Position numbers and translations under genes: made by a program. DNA of 64,000 nt, taken from assembly GCA_030696345.1 (NCBI GenBank), contig JAUYSK010000028.1, positions 165,126 through 229,125 on the forward strand. Reading direction: 5' to 3'. The notes below the pieces were generated by a model, which worked only from the letters and a program-made list of their open reading frames with translations, was not told the origin of the DNA and ran no database searches. Within the stretch, counting starts at the first letter, position 1. The number at the start of each line of letters is the position of its first letter. Below are positions 34,586-46,494 of the stretch, piece by piece. Origin of the DNA: Azonexus sp. GTDB taxonomy: Bacteria; Pseudomonadota; Gammaproteobacteria; Burkholderiales; Rhodocyclaceae.

Positions 34586-34789
34586 ATGACCACACCCGCC
34601 CCCGCAGTAGGCACCTGGAAATCCGGCAATGGCTTCCCGCTGGTGACCGTTAGCTCAATCAATCAATACAAGGAAGCGGAGGGATATTTCCTCGTTGCAG
34701 TAACGGTTGAAGGTGACCCGATGGACCTTGAACTGGACCCGGAAGAGTGGGAAATGTTCACCCGGGCGAACGCGCTCACGCCGGCTTGA
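34586..34789 (+). CDS. Small acidic hypothetical protein
   Basis: A 67-residue protein with a clear GGAG ribosome site about 10 nt upstream of its ATG. It reads MTTPAPAVGTWKSGNGFPLV and ends DPEEWEMFTRANALTPA. It is predicted beta-rich with an acidic second half (PMDLELDPEEWEMF). No family recognised, no signal peptide. A strong terminator follows, which supports it as a real short transcript. Confidence 0.55.
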   Translation: MTTPAPAVGTWKSGNGFPLVTVSSINQYKEAEGYFLVAVTVEGDPMDLELDPEEWEMFTRANALTPA

Positions 34790-34851
34790 ACGCACCGCAT
34801 CAGGCGTCACGAGGGCGGATTGCCGGGGGAATTCCGGCTTTTGCCAGAGCA

Positions 34852-34878
34852 ACCGGGGCTTGGCCCCGGTATTTGTTT
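34852..34878. terminator. Rho-independent terminator between convergent genes
   Basis: ACCGGGGC (34852-34859), loop TTG, GCCCCGGT (34863-34870), then ATTTGTTT. It follows the small hypothetical gene on the plus strand and lies just past the kinase stop on the minus strand. Confidence 0.8.
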
Positions 34879-34892
34879 GGCCGCCTGGCTCC

Positions 34893-36245
34893 CTAAATGC
34901 TGCCCGGGTTGTTTTGCCCGTAAAGCCGCAGGTAGCGCTCGTCAGATTGTTTGAGACGTTCGGCGGCAAGGCGGAAGAAGATTTCCAGCATTTTCGACTG
35001 CAGGCCGGGCGAGGCTTTGCGCAATCGCTTGTAGCTCCATTTGCCGATGGTTGCCGGCGTGCTCCCCACTACAGTAGCAGCGCGCGGTTCCGGCGGGTCT
35101 TCAGCAAAGGCCAGTTCACCAAACAAGGTGCCGGAATCAAGCACGGCGATCAGCTTTTGCTGGCGAGTGACGCGCGCCTCGCCCTTGAGCAGCAGGTAGC
35201 ACGATCGCGCCTCGCCCCCTTCGCGCATGAACATGGTGTCCGGCGGTACTTTTCGCCAGTGCGAGATGCGCAGCAGTTCCCAAAGCTGGGCGTCGTTGAG
35301 CGGCTTCAACAGCGGCAGGCTGCGTAGCTGGTCGTAAAGTTCTGCTTCCGGCGGGCGTTCGTGGCCTTTGGTCGAAACCTGATGGCGGACAGCGCGGGCG
35401 CAATTCATCGAGAGCGCAGAAAGCACAGCCGCCCAGTTTGGAAAACGTTCTTCGAGATTGCGGGCAAGCATCCGGTCAAGCAGCGGATTCAGGCTTTCCG
35501 GCAGATCGGTACGATAGCTGGTCAGCGGCTGGCGTTCGCCATGCAGGATGCTGTACATCAATGCAGCCTGCTCCGGTGCCTCAAAGGGGCGCTGGCCGGT
35601 GAGCAACTGGTGCAGGACAACGCCGAGTGCGTAAATATCGGCCTGCGGCGTTACCCACTGCCGGAACAGTTCAGGCGCCATGTAGGCGAGCGAACCGATG
35701 TCCATGACCTGCGTTGTCGAATCGTCGCGCGACCAATAGGCCGCGCCGAAATCGCAGACTTTGGCCTCGCCGGGGCCGATGTACTGGAGATTGGCCGGCT
35801 TGATGTCGCGGTGGATGACACCGGCCTGGCTGGCGTAATCGAGCGCGCTGGCACACTTGTAGATTATTTCCAGCACCTCGGCGACCGGCTTCAGGTTGTC
35901 TGGCCGGGCAAAGGGGGCCATGGTGCCACCGGGCAGGTATTCCATGGCCAGATACGCAGTGTCGTCACCGATGCCGGCATCGAAGACATCGACGATATAT
36001 GGGTGCTGCAAGTTGCCGGCGATATGCACTTCATTGAGCCAGGCCTTGCGCATCAGCGCCTGCTCGGCACCATCCCTGAAAATCTGCGGGTTGGCGATCT
36101 TGAGGGCAATTTCCCGACGGGAAAAGCTATCCCAGGCGAGATAGACGACACTGGTTGCACCCCGTCCAACTTCCTGGCGGATTTCGTACCGCTGATCCAG
36201 CCCGGCGGGCAGACCGGAGAAATGGGTGCTCTGCGAATTGCTCAC
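34893..36245 (-). CDS. Ser/Thr protein kinase fused to a cyclic-nucleotide-binding domain
   Basis: About 450 residues from a GTG at 36245 (a TTG at 36308 is an alternative). The kinase domain (about 18-285) is complete: glycine loop VGRGATSVVYLAWD, Lys in ALKIAN, catalytic loop HRDIKPANL (near 143), metal loop VCDFGAAY, and the APE-like MAPELFRQWV. A linker leads to a C-terminal cNMP-binding domain (about 330-440) with GEARVTRQQKLIAVLDSGTL, then FGELAFAEDPPEPRAATVV, the phosphate-binding cassette with Gly-Glu and Arg. No membrane segment. This suggests a soluble kinase gated by a cyclic nucleotide. Divergent from uvrA. Confidence 0.92.
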   Translation of the reverse strand: MSNSQSTHFSGLPAGLDQRYEIRQEVGRGATSVVYLAWDSFSRREIALKIANPQIFRDGAEQALMRKAWLNEVHIAGNLQHPYIVDVFDAGIGDDTAYLAMEYLPGGTMAPFARPDNLKPVAEVLEIIYKCASALDYASQAGVIHRDIKPANLQYIGPGEAKVCDFGAAYWSRDDSTTQVMDIGSLAYMAPELFRQWVTPQADIYALGVVLHQLLTGQRPFEAPEQAALMYSILHGERQPLTSYRTDLPESLNPLLDRMLARNLEERFPNWAAVLSALSMNCARAVRHQVSTKGHERPPEAELYDQLRSLPLLKPLNDAQLWELLRISHWRKVPPDTMFMREGGEARSCYLLLKGEARVTRQQKLIAVLDSGTLFGELAFAEDPPEPRAATVVGSTPATIGKWSYKRLRKASPGLQSKMLEIFFRLAAERLKQSDERYLRLYGQNNPGSI

Positions 36246-36427
36246 GGGGGGCGTCCTGAAAATGATATGAGGGTAAAACCGGTAGCCGGCAAAGTATCCT
36301 CTGTTCAAGCAAAACCGGTCAAGCTGGCAGCGACCTCAGGCAATAACTGTTTTTTCATACAGCCATCCGTGCAAGCCCGTCAGCTTTTGCGTATAGTTCC
36401 TCTTCCCCAATCCCAAGCAGAACAGCG

Positions 36428-39249
<2,822 letters not shown>

Positions 39250-39253
<4 letters not shown>

Positions 39254-39621
39254 GCGCTGCAGAATTCAAGGGAAAAAAAGGCCTGACCCGCCTATGGAAT
39301 GCGTTGGGTTATTCGCGCGATGGCATTGCTGCAGCCTGGAAGAACGAGGCAGCCTTCCGCGAAGAAATCCTGCTCGCGGCGATCACCATTCCGCTCGCTT
39401 TTTACCTCGGCAAGACCGGTATCGAGCGGGCCTTGATGGTTGGCAGCATCATACTGATCCTGATCGTCGAAATCCTCAATTCGGCGGTCGAAGCTGTCGT
39501 CGACAAAGCCTCGCCGGAGAAGCACGAACTGGCCAAGCGCGCCAAGGACATGGGCAGCGCCGCCGTGCTGTTCAGCCTGATCAACGCCGCTGCGGTCTGG
39601 GCCTGCGTGCTCTGGCCCTGA
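39250..39621 (+). CDS. dgkA: Diacylglycerol kinase
   Basis: A 123-residue inner membrane enzyme phosphorylating diacylglycerol to phosphatidate, recycling lipid by-product. The GTG at 39250 overlaps the uvrA stop (GTGA) and is preceded by GGAG, so it is favoured over a longer frame inside uvrA. Motifs are [20 protein letters not shown], the catalytic E-x-L-N-(S/T)-A-(I/V)-E in [19 protein letters not shown], and [20 protein letters not shown]. Three transmembrane helices are seen as usual. A terminator follows. Confidence 0.96.
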
Positions 39622-39684
39622 TGGTCAGACTTCGGTCAGGCTAAGGCGGCACACTCGGTGCTGCAATACCTCCAGGTAGTTCTT

Positions 39685-39713
39685 TAACCCGTCAGTTGAC
39701 GGGTTATTTTTTT
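39685..39713 (+). terminator. Rho-independent terminator after dgkA
   Basis: AACCCGTCA (39686-39694) and TGACGGGTT (39697-39705) form a stem followed by ATTTTTTT. It ends the uvrA-dgkA transcript and lies just before the convergent SRPBCC stop. Confidence 0.85.
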
Positions 39714-39720
39714 GGCTCGG

Positions 39721-40281
39721 CTATTTTTTCTGGCGGCGCAGCATCTCGTTCCCGAGAGCGCTGAATTGTTCGGCCAGTTCATGGCGCATGAAGCCGACGC
39801 CAAAACTTGATGGCACCCAGTAATCAGGCACCATTTCTATCCGGTAACTGATTTTGGTACCGCTACCCACTGCCTGAAAGTGAAGCTCGCTACGCATGTA
39901 TTTGGTCGATCCCGACAAGGCCTGCGAGACCAGGCGGCCATCCGGGAACAATTCGACGCGTCGTTCCGAGGAAAATTTGAAGGAGAACGGGCCAAAATTG
40001 GCCTTGCCTTGCTGGGCTATCCGATAAACATTTCCAGCATGCGAAACGATACGGCTGCTTGCCAGATTGGGCACGAAGTCGCCCATGTGATCGAAATCGG
40101 TCAGCACCTCCAGCGCCAGCCCCGGAGGAACCGGAAGTTGCAGACTCAGGCTCGCCGAATAACGCCCATCCTGAAAGTCGACCGCAACGTTCTCTTCATC
40201 CAGATGGATGGCCAATACCTCAGCGCCTGCGTTCGTAAAAACGCTGACGGCCAGTAGCATGGCGACGAAAAGGCGGGTCAT
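39721..40281 (-). CDS. Secreted SRPBCC/polyketide-cyclase-like protein
   Basis: A 186-residue protein with a signal peptide (MTRLFVAMLLAVSVFTNAGA) and a START-like SRPBCC fold: ASLSLQLPVPPGLALEVLTD, FDHMGDFVPNLASSRIV, FKFSSERRVELFPDGRLVSQ and TKISYRIEMVPDYWVPSSF, ending in a long helix. Such proteins bind hydrophobic ligands. Its start is 7 bp after the czcA stop on the same strand, so it is probably the last gene of the metal-efflux operon, where its role is unclear. Confidence 0.8.
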   Translation of the reverse strand: MTRLFVAMLLAVSVFTNAGAEVLAIHLDEENVAVDFQDGRYSASLSLQLPVPPGLALEVLTDFDHMGDFVPNLASSRIVSHAGNVYRIAQQGKANFGPFSFKFSSERRVELFPDGRLVSQALSGSTKYMRSELHFQAVGSGTKISYRIEMVPDYWVPSSFGVGFMRHELAEQFSALGNEMLRRQKK

Positions 40282-40288
40282 CTGGCTG

Positions 40289-43200
40289 TCAATGCAACGC
40301 CTTGGACAGTCGGGGGTGCATCGCGACGAAATAGTAAAGGGTCGGCAATACGAAGAGCGTCAGGATGGTGGCTGAAATCAGCCCACCAATCACAACCAGT
40401 GCCAGCGGTCGCTGGGTTTCCGATCCGATGCCGTGCGACAAGGCCATCGGCACCAAGCCCAGCATGGCGAGCATTGCCGTCATCAGGACGGTGCGCAGGC
40501 GCGACATGGCGCCCTGGAAAACCACTTGATAGGCATCCAGCCCCTGCATTTTCAGCTGATTAAAATAGCTCACCATCACCACGCCATTCAGGATGGCCTG
40601 CCCGAAGAGAGCAATAAATCCGATCGCCGCCGATACCGACAATGGAATGCCGCTGATCAGTAGCGCGAAAATACCGCCAATCAGCGCGAAGGGGATATTG
40701 CAGATGATGATCAGGGCGTCACGAAAGGATTCAAAGGCATCGAACAGCAGCACGAAGATCAGCAGAATCGACAGCGGCACCACCAGCATCAGCCGCTTCA
40801 TGGCGCGCTCCTGATTCTCGAACTCGCCGGACCAGTTGATCGAGTATCCAGGCGGCAGTTTCAGATCCTTGGCGTGTACCTGCATGTCAGCCACGACGCT
40901 GCCCATGTCGCGGTCGCGGATGAAGACGCCGATGGCGACGACCCGCTGGCCGGATTCGCGGGCAATGTTCATGGCGCCGCTCCCCAACTTGAAATCGACC
41001 AGACTGGACAATTGCACCTGCGCCCCTGAAGGTGTCGGGATCAGGATGTCCTTCAGCCGATCCAGCTGCCGTGACTGTTCATCGAGGCGCACGACGACGC
41101 TGAAGTGACGGTCGCCTTCCCAAAGTTCGGTTGCCACCTTGCCGGCCAGCGCCGTTTCAACGACATCCTGCACATCCATGACGTTCAGGCCGTAGCGGGC
41201 GGCGGCGGCACGGTCAATTTCCAGCCGATACTGCGGCAGGTCGCCATCCCGGTCGATGAATGCACGCGCCACGCCGGGCACCTTGCCAATTTTTTCCAGC
41301 AACTGATTGGCGTGCAGTTTCAGCGTCGCCGTGTCGTCGCCGAACAGCTTGATGACGATCTGGCCGTCGATCTGCGAAATCGATTCGAGAATCTGGTCAC
41401 GCACCGGCTGGCTGAAGGTTGGCTCGATGCCAGGCACGTCATTCAGCTTGTCCTCCATATCGCGCACTAGCTGTTCCTTGGTCATTCCCTTGCGCCAGTC
41501 TGACTCGGGCTTGAGATCGACCAGCATTTCGGTCATGTTGATATTTTTCGGGTCAGTACCATCTTCCGGTCGCCCGCCTTTGGAAATGACCGCGTTGACC
41601 TCGGGGAAGTCTGCAATGATGCGCCGCAGCTTGCGCAACTCCCTCTTGGCTTCGTCAACGGAAACCGAGGTCGGCAGCGTGGTGTTGATCCAGATCGACC
41701 CTTCGTTCAGTTCCGGCAGGAATTCCGTGCCGAGTTGCGGCACCAGCGCCGCCGTGATGGCCAGCGCGGCCAGCGCCGAGAGCAGGACACGGCGGGTATT
41801 GGCCAGCACCCATTTCAGCGCCGGTTCGTATTTGTTCATGAACCAGTGCATCAGCTTGGTTTCTTCATGCGGCACGTGGTTCTTGAAGGCGATCTTGCTC
41901 AGGAAGGGAACCAGCGTCAGCGACAGAATCAGCGAGGTAATCAGCGCCGCGACCACTGAGTAGGCCATTGGGGCAAAAATCTTCCCCTCGTGGCGCTGCA
42001 TGGTGAAAATTGGCAGGTGGGCGACCATGATGATGATCATTGAAAACACCGTCGGCCGGCCGATTTCTACCACTGCTTCCTGAATCGTTCGTGACTGCGG
42101 CCGGTGATCCTCATCCCTGTGCGCCTCGCCAAGTCGCCGGAAAATATTCTCGATGACGATTACCGCGCCATCGACAATGATGCCAAAGTCCATCGCACCC
42201 AGCGACAGCAGATTAGCCGGAATACCCACCGCTGACAGCCCGATAAAAGTTCCGAACAGGGCAAGCGGGATGATCGAGGCAACAATGCCGGCGGCCCGAA
42301 AATCGGCCAGGAACAGGTAGAGCACCAGCGTCACCAGCAGGGCGCCTTCAAGCAGGTTCATGAAAACGGTTTTCAGCGTCTTGCTGATCAGCCACGAGCG
42401 GTCGTAGAAAGGCACAATCTGCACACCCGACGGCAAACCACCGGCGTTGAGCTTGTCTACCTTGGCTTTAAGCAGATCAAGCGCGATGGACGGGTTTTCA
42501 TCCTTGCGCAATAGCACGATGCCTGACACCACGTCGTCCTGATCGCCGCTGGCATCGCTGATGCCGACGATGCCCTGCTCGGGCACCCGCGACTCGACCA
42601 CCTCGGCAACATCACGCACCAGCACTGGGGTGCCCTTGTTCTCGGCGACCACCACCAGCCCGATATCAGACGATGAACGCAGCAGGCCGAGCGAGCGGAT
42701 CAGGAACTGTTGCCGCCCCTGCGCCACCGAACCACCGCCGGCATTGGCATTGGCCCGCTGCAGCGCGGTGAAAAGCTGGCCAATGGTCAGTTTGTAGTCG
42801 CGCAGCTTGGCCAGATTCGGCCGCACCTCGTACTGGCGAATCGGCCCGCCGAGCGAGACAACATCGGCTATGCCCGGCACCTGCTTGATCTGGCGTGCCA
42901 CCGTCCAGTCCTGTATGGCCCGAATTTCACTTGGCTTCAGGCCCGGCGCATCGAGGCGATAACGAAAAATCTCACCAGTTGCCGTCGCCGGCGGTGCCAG
43001 CTCCGGCTCTACACCCGGCGGCAGATCGAGGCCACGCAGGCGCTCCTCGACCAATTGTCGGGCCATGAACAGGCTGGGCTTTTCGTCAAAAGTGACGACG
43101 ATGAAGGACAGGCCGAACTGCGTGTGCGAGAACATCCGGATTGAGTTCGGCACGCCGGACAGGGCGATTTCCAGCGGAATGGTGACCTGCTTCTCGACCT

Positions 43201-43378
43201 CTTCCGGCGCCCTTCCCGGGTACAGCGAAATGACCGTAACCTGGGTATCGGTGACATCGGGAAAGGCCTCAATCGGCAGCGAACGGAACGCGGCCACCCC
43301 GACGCCGATGAACAGCACGAGCCCGAGAATGATGAATAGCGGCTCGTTCAGCGCAAAATGGACAATCCGCTTGATCAT
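40289..43378 (-). CDS. czcA: CzcA-type heavy-metal RND efflux pump
   Basis: A 1029-residue inner membrane RND transporter with 12 TM helices and two large periplasmic loops. TM4 carries DFGIIVDGAVIVIEN (near residue 406), the HME-RND signature of CzcA/CnrA-type pumps for divalent cations (Co, Zn, Cd, Ni), rather than the CusA copper/silver pattern. Other blocks are FPDVTDTQVTVISLYPGRAP, WINTTLPTSVSVDEAKREL and MKRLMLVVPLSILLIFVLLF. It overlaps the adaptor gene by 4 bp. The exact metal is not provable from sequence. Confidence 0.92.
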   Translation of the reverse strand: MIKRIVHFALNEPLFIILGLVLFIGVGVAAFRSLPIEAFPDVTDTQVTVISLYPGRAPEEVEKQVTIPLEIALSGVPNSIRMFSHTQFGLSFIVVTFDEKPSLFMARQLVEERLRGLDLPPGVEPELAPPATATGEIFRYRLDAPGLKPSEIRAIQDWTVARQIKQVPGIADVVSLGGPIRQYEVRPNLAKLRDYKLTIGQLFTALQRANANAGGGSVAQGRQQFLIRSLGLLRSSSDIGLVVVAENKGTPVLVRDVAEVVESRVPEQGIVGISDASGDQDDVVSGIVLLRKDENPSIALDLLKAKVDKLNAGGLPSGVQIVPFYDRSWLISKTLKTVFMNLLEGALLVTLVLYLFLADFRAAGIVASIIPLALFGTFIGLSAVGIPANLLSLGAMDFGIIVDGAVIVIENIFRRLGEAHRDEDHRPQSRTIQEAVVEIGRPTVFSMIIIMVAHLPIFTMQRHEGKIFAPMAYSVVAALITSLILSLTLVPFLSKIAFKNHVPHEETKLMHWFMNKYEPALKWVLANTRRVLLSALAALAITAALVPQLGTEFLPELNEGSIWINTTLPTSVSVDEAKRELRKLRRIIADFPEVNAVISKGGRPEDGTDPKNINMTEMLVDLKPESDWRKGMTKEQLVRDMEDKLNDVPGIEPTFSQPVRDQILESISQIDGQIVIKLFGDDTATLKLHANQLLEKIGKVPGVARAFIDRDGDLPQYRLEIDRAAAARYGLNVMDVQDVVETALAGKVATELWEGDRHFSVVVRLDEQSRQLDRLKDILIPTPSGAQVQLSSLVDFKLGSGAMNIARESGQRVVAIGVFIRDRDMGSVVADMQVHAKDLKLPPGYSINWSGEFENQERAMKRLMLVVPLSILLIFVLLFDAFESFRDALIIICNIPFALIGGIFALLISGIPLSVSAAIGFIALFGQAILNGVVMVSYFNQLKMQGLDAYQVVFQGAMSRLRTVLMTAMLAMLGLVPMALSHGIGSETQRPLALVVIGGLISATILTLFVLPTLYYFVAMHPRLSKALH

Positions 43379-44502
43379 CGTGAGGCCTGTTTCTCGCTGC
43401 CGGCGGTCGGCTTGAAGAATTTCAGCAAGTGCAGATTGCCCTCGGTAACAACCTTGTCACCCTCCTTGACGCCAGACCGAACCTCGATCCAGCCATCACG
43501 CTCGCTACCGGCATCGACCAGTTGCCGGAGATACCGTCCAGCGCCTTCGTCGACAAAGACATAACGCTTGTCGCCAAGCAGGAATACGGCCGCCGCCGGG
43601 ACGAGTAAAGCAGACGTCGCCGGCAATTCGACCTGCGCGTTGACAAACATCTCGCCTTTCAGCCGACGCTCGGCATTCGGCACTTCGCCGCGCACCTTGA
43701 TTGTCCGGCTGGTCGGATCGACAAAATCGGCAACATGACGAATAACGCCCGTAAAACGTTCACCCGGGTATTGCTTGGATTCGACAAATAGCGGCTCGCC
43801 TTTCTTCAGGTTGGCCAGATCGGCCTCGCCGGCATCAAGCTGTATCCACAGGCTGGCCGGATCAGTCACGACAAACAGCGGTGCTGCTGCCTGCTCCGGC
43901 CGAAACTCCATGCCCGGATTCAGGTTACGCTCGACAACAATGCCGGCCAGCGGGCTTTTCAGGGCATAGGAACCATCGCTATCGCCACCCAGACCAGCCA
44001 GTCGCCGGTTAGCCCTGTCTGCCTCGGCCTTGGCGCCAATGGCACCCGCTTCGGCTTGCTGCCAGTCTTTCTCGGCGACAACACCAGCTTCGCGTAGCTG
44101 GCGGTTGCGCTCCAGCGCCTGAACCGCCACCTGAGCATCGGCCCTCGCCTTGCGCGCGTCGGCCTGCGCCTGGCCGTAATCAGGCGAACTCAGAACGGCC
44201 AGCAACTGCCCTGCTTTTACCGCACCACCGACGTCGACCGCAATGCTCTGCACCCGGCCAGCCAGTTGAGGAAAGACACGAACCGTTTTTTCCTCGTTCC
44301 AGACCAGACGACCGGGCAAGCGCAAGGTGCTGCCCTTGTCGCGTTCAACCACAGCCACCTTGAGGAAAGCAGCCTTGTCCGGTTCGGCCAGAATGGCCCG
44401 CTCCCCTTCGACCTTGACCGAAGCTTCTTTGGTCGCTTCCGGCTCACCCGAACAGCCGGCCAGCGCCAGCAGGATGGAACAAAGGATCAGATTTTGTTTC
44501 AT
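43375..44502 (-). CDS. czcB: CzcB-type RND periplasmic adaptor (lipoprotein)
   Basis: A 375-residue membrane fusion protein with a lipoprotein signal (MKQNLILCSILLALAGC, lipid Cys at 17). It contains the N-terminal strand TLRLPGRLVWNEEKTVRVFP, lipoyl half AGRVQSIAVDVGGAVKAGQL, a coiled-coil hairpin (about 105-165), second lipoyl half SPLAGIVVERNLNPGMEF, and the beta-barrel TIKVRGEVPNAERRLKGEMF. It links the CzcA pump to the outer membrane channel. Overlaps by 4 bp with genes on both sides. Confidence 0.92.
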   Translation of the reverse strand: MKQNLILCSILLALAGCSGEPEATKEASVKVEGERAILAEPDKAAFLKVAVVERDKGSTLRLPGRLVWNEEKTVRVFPQLAGRVQSIAVDVGGAVKAGQLLAVLSSPDYGQAQADARKARADAQVAVQALERNRQLREAGVVAEKDWQQAEAGAIGAKAEADRANRRLAGLGGDSDGSYALKSPLAGIVVERNLNPGMEFRPEQAAAPLFVVTDPASLWIQLDAGEADLANLKKGEPLFVESKQYPGERFTGVIRHVADFVDPTSRTIKVRGEVPNAERRLKGEMFVNAQVELPATSALLVPAAAVFLLGDKRYVFVDEGAGRYLRQLVDAGSERDGWIEVRSGVKEGDKVVTEGNLHLLKFFKPTAGSEKQASR

Positions 44503-45740
44503 TTCAGCTTCCTGAATTCGGCCTGCAATTGCCAGTCGGATAGTGCCTTGGCGTAGTCGGCCCGAGCAGTGGCTGCCTCGACCTGAATCTGACGGAGAGT
44601 GCGCCGGGCATCAAGCAGATCCATCAAGCCCATGGCGCCTTTGGTATAGGCAAATTCGGCCGCCTTGGCGACGCGCTCGGCATCGGTCAGCAGGCCGCTT
44701 TCCAGGCGCCGGTAGCGGTCCCGCGCCGAGAGCAGGGCATTGCGTGCCTGCCCGACCTGACCCATCCCCTGCGCCTGTTGTTGCTCATATTGCAGGCGGG
44801 CCACATCAAAATCGGCTTCGGCACGGGCTATTTCACCTTCGTATTCGTGCCAGATGAAGAGCGGCACGCTGACGCCGAAGCCATAGCTGTTGGTCGGTGC
44901 ATTCTGCAGGTTGTGTTCGTACTGCACACCCACAGTGACATCGCGATTTTTCCGCGCCCGCGCCAGGTCACGGTCAGCCTCGGCGGCAACCAGACGGCGG
45001 CGGGCCGCTTCGATATCGGGACGGCCGTCCAGAACTGCCTGATTCAGAGCTGGCTCCTCAAGTGTCGGCCAGTTGTCAGAGGCGACCAGCCGGGCCGGCG
45101 CTGCTTCGCTACCGATCAGGTAAGCCAGGGCCACTTGCGCCTGCTCAAGCTCGGTCTGCGCTTGCCGCGCTTCACTATCTGCCCTGGCCTTGTCAATTTG
45201 CAGGCGTGAAAGGTCTACCGGCGCAATATCTCCTGCCTTCTGCCGCAACTTGCCGGCGTCAGCACTCTTGCCGTAGAGCTCGGCTGTTTCGCGCGCCAGC
45301 TTGGACTTTTCCTGGGCCAGCAACAGGTTGAAATAGGCGTAACGCAGGGCGCCCAGTTGTTGCCTTGCCGTTTCATCCGAATCGAAACGTGCCGCGTCCA
45401 GACGGGCTTCGGCCCCCCTCACCCGCAGATCACGTTTGCCACCTCGTTCGATCAGTTGATCGAGACGGAGCTGGGTGTCCATCTTCTTGTCTTTCCACCC
45501 CCCCGAACCATAGCCAGACCATGGACTGATCGACAGCGCATTAAGCGAAATATCCGGATTCGGCCGCTGCCCGGCGGCCTTGACATCAGCTGAAGCGCCC
45601 ATCACCGCAGCATCGGCAAGACGCAGCTCGCGACTGCGCTCGCGCCACAGCGATTCAGCCTCGAGCAAGCTGAGCGCACCTGTTCCTTGGGCGAGTCCAA
45701 GGCCCGGTAGCAGCAATAATGTCAGGAGCAGACGTTGCAT
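44499..45740 (-). CDS. czcC: CzcC-type outer membrane efflux protein
   Basis: A 413-residue TolC-family channel. ATG 45740 gives a signal peptide (MQRLLLTLLLLPGLGLAQG) and avoids a long non-conserved extension. Marker blocks are LLEAESLWRERSRELRLADA, DTQLRLDQLIERGGKRDLRV, YGFGVSVPLFIWHEYEGEIA and ALNQAVLDGRPDIEAARRRL. It is the first gene of czcCBA and the exit duct of the tripartite pump. It is transcribed divergently from the response regulator at 45790, with only 49 bp between starts, so that regulator probably controls it. Confidence 0.92.
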   Translation of the reverse strand: MQRLLLTLLLLPGLGLAQGTGALSLLEAESLWRERSRELRLADAAVMGASADVKAAGQRPNPDISLNALSISPWSGYGSGGWKDKKMDTQLRLDQLIERGGKRDLRVRGAEARLDAARFDSDETARQQLGALRYAYFNLLLAQEKSKLARETAELYGKSADAGKLRQKAGDIAPVDLSRLQIDKARADSEARQAQTELEQAQVALAYLIGSEAAPARLVASDNWPTLEEPALNQAVLDGRPDIEAARRRLVAAEADRDLARARKNRDVTVGVQYEHNLQNAPTNSYGFGVSVPLFIWHEYEGEIARAEADFDVARLQYEQQQAQGMGQVGQARNALLSARDRYRRLESGLLTDAERVAKAAEFAYTKGAMGLMDLLDARRTLRQIQVEAATARADYAKALSDWQLQAEFRKLK

Positions 45741-45789
45741 CGGTTTACCGCAGAAGGGGGAGTGGTATCGTATGCGGCTACGCTGACCA

Positions 45790-46494
45790 ATGACTGACAA
45801 CCCCATGCGCATACTGCTTGTCGAAGACGATGCCCTGCTGGCGGACGGCCTTGCCCGGGCCCTCCGGCAATCCGGTTATCTCGTCGACATCGCCAGCGAC
45901 GGAAAAACCGCCGACCGCTGGCTGGAGGCTGAATCCTTCGATCTGACCATTCTCGATCTCGGCCTGCCGGAACTCGATGGCAGCGAAATCCTGCACCGCC
46001 TGCGGCAGCGCAGGCAACGTACGCCGGTGCTGGTTCTTTCGGCTCGACAGGCACTGGAGGAGCGCGTCCGCCTGCTTGATCTCGGGGCCGACGACTTCGT
46101 GGTCAAGCCGGTGGCACTGGCCGAACTCGAAGCCCGCGTACGGGCCCTGATCCGGCGTGGCCAGGGCTCGCCGGACTCAAGCATCACCCTCGGACGTCTG
46201 CGACTGGATACTGTCGGCAAACGCGCCTGGCTTGAAGGAAACGCACTGGAGCTTACCGCCCGCGAATGGGCGGCGCTCGAATTCCTGTCCAGCCGGGTCA
46301 ATCGCATCGTCAACAAGGAGCAGATTACGCAGGCGCTTTACAGCTGGGAAGACGACATCACCCCCAATGCCGTCGAGAAGTTCATTTCCCGCCTGCGCAT
46401 CAAGCTGGAACCAGCCGGCATCAATATCCGGACAGTTCGAGGCCTGGGTTATTTCCTGGAAAAGCCGGTCGAAGCGGGTAATGCAGCCGACTAG
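45790..46494 (+). CDS. OmpR-family response regulator (metal efflux control)
   Basis: A 234-residue regulator. The receiver domain has ILLVEDDALLADGLARAL, the phospho-Asp in LTILDLGLPELDGSEIL and the Lys of DDFVVKPVALAE. The C-terminal winged helix includes LELTAREWAALEFLSSRVNR, AVEKFISRLRIKLEPAGINI and the ending TVRGLGYFLEKP. An in-frame ATG at 45805 is another possible start. It is divergent from czcCBA and followed by its sensor kinase with a 14-bp overlap, like CzcRS/CopRS systems. Confidence 0.93.
   Translation: MTDNPMRILLVEDDALLADGLARALRQSGYLVDIASDGKTADRWLEAESFDLTILDLGLPELDGSEILHRLRQRRQRTPVLVLSARQALEERVRLLDLGADDFVVKPVALAELEARVRALIRRGQGSPDSSITLGRLRLDTVGKRAWLEGNALELTAREWAALEFLSSRVNRIVNKEQITQALYSWEDDITPNAVEKFISRLRIKLEPAGINIRTVRGLGYFLEKPVEAGNAAD

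Noticed and set aside
40289..43378. Assignment of the RND pump as copper/silver CusA
   Set aside because: The TM4 signature DFGIIVDGAVIVIEN is of the CzcA/CnrA type for divalent metals, not the CusA type.
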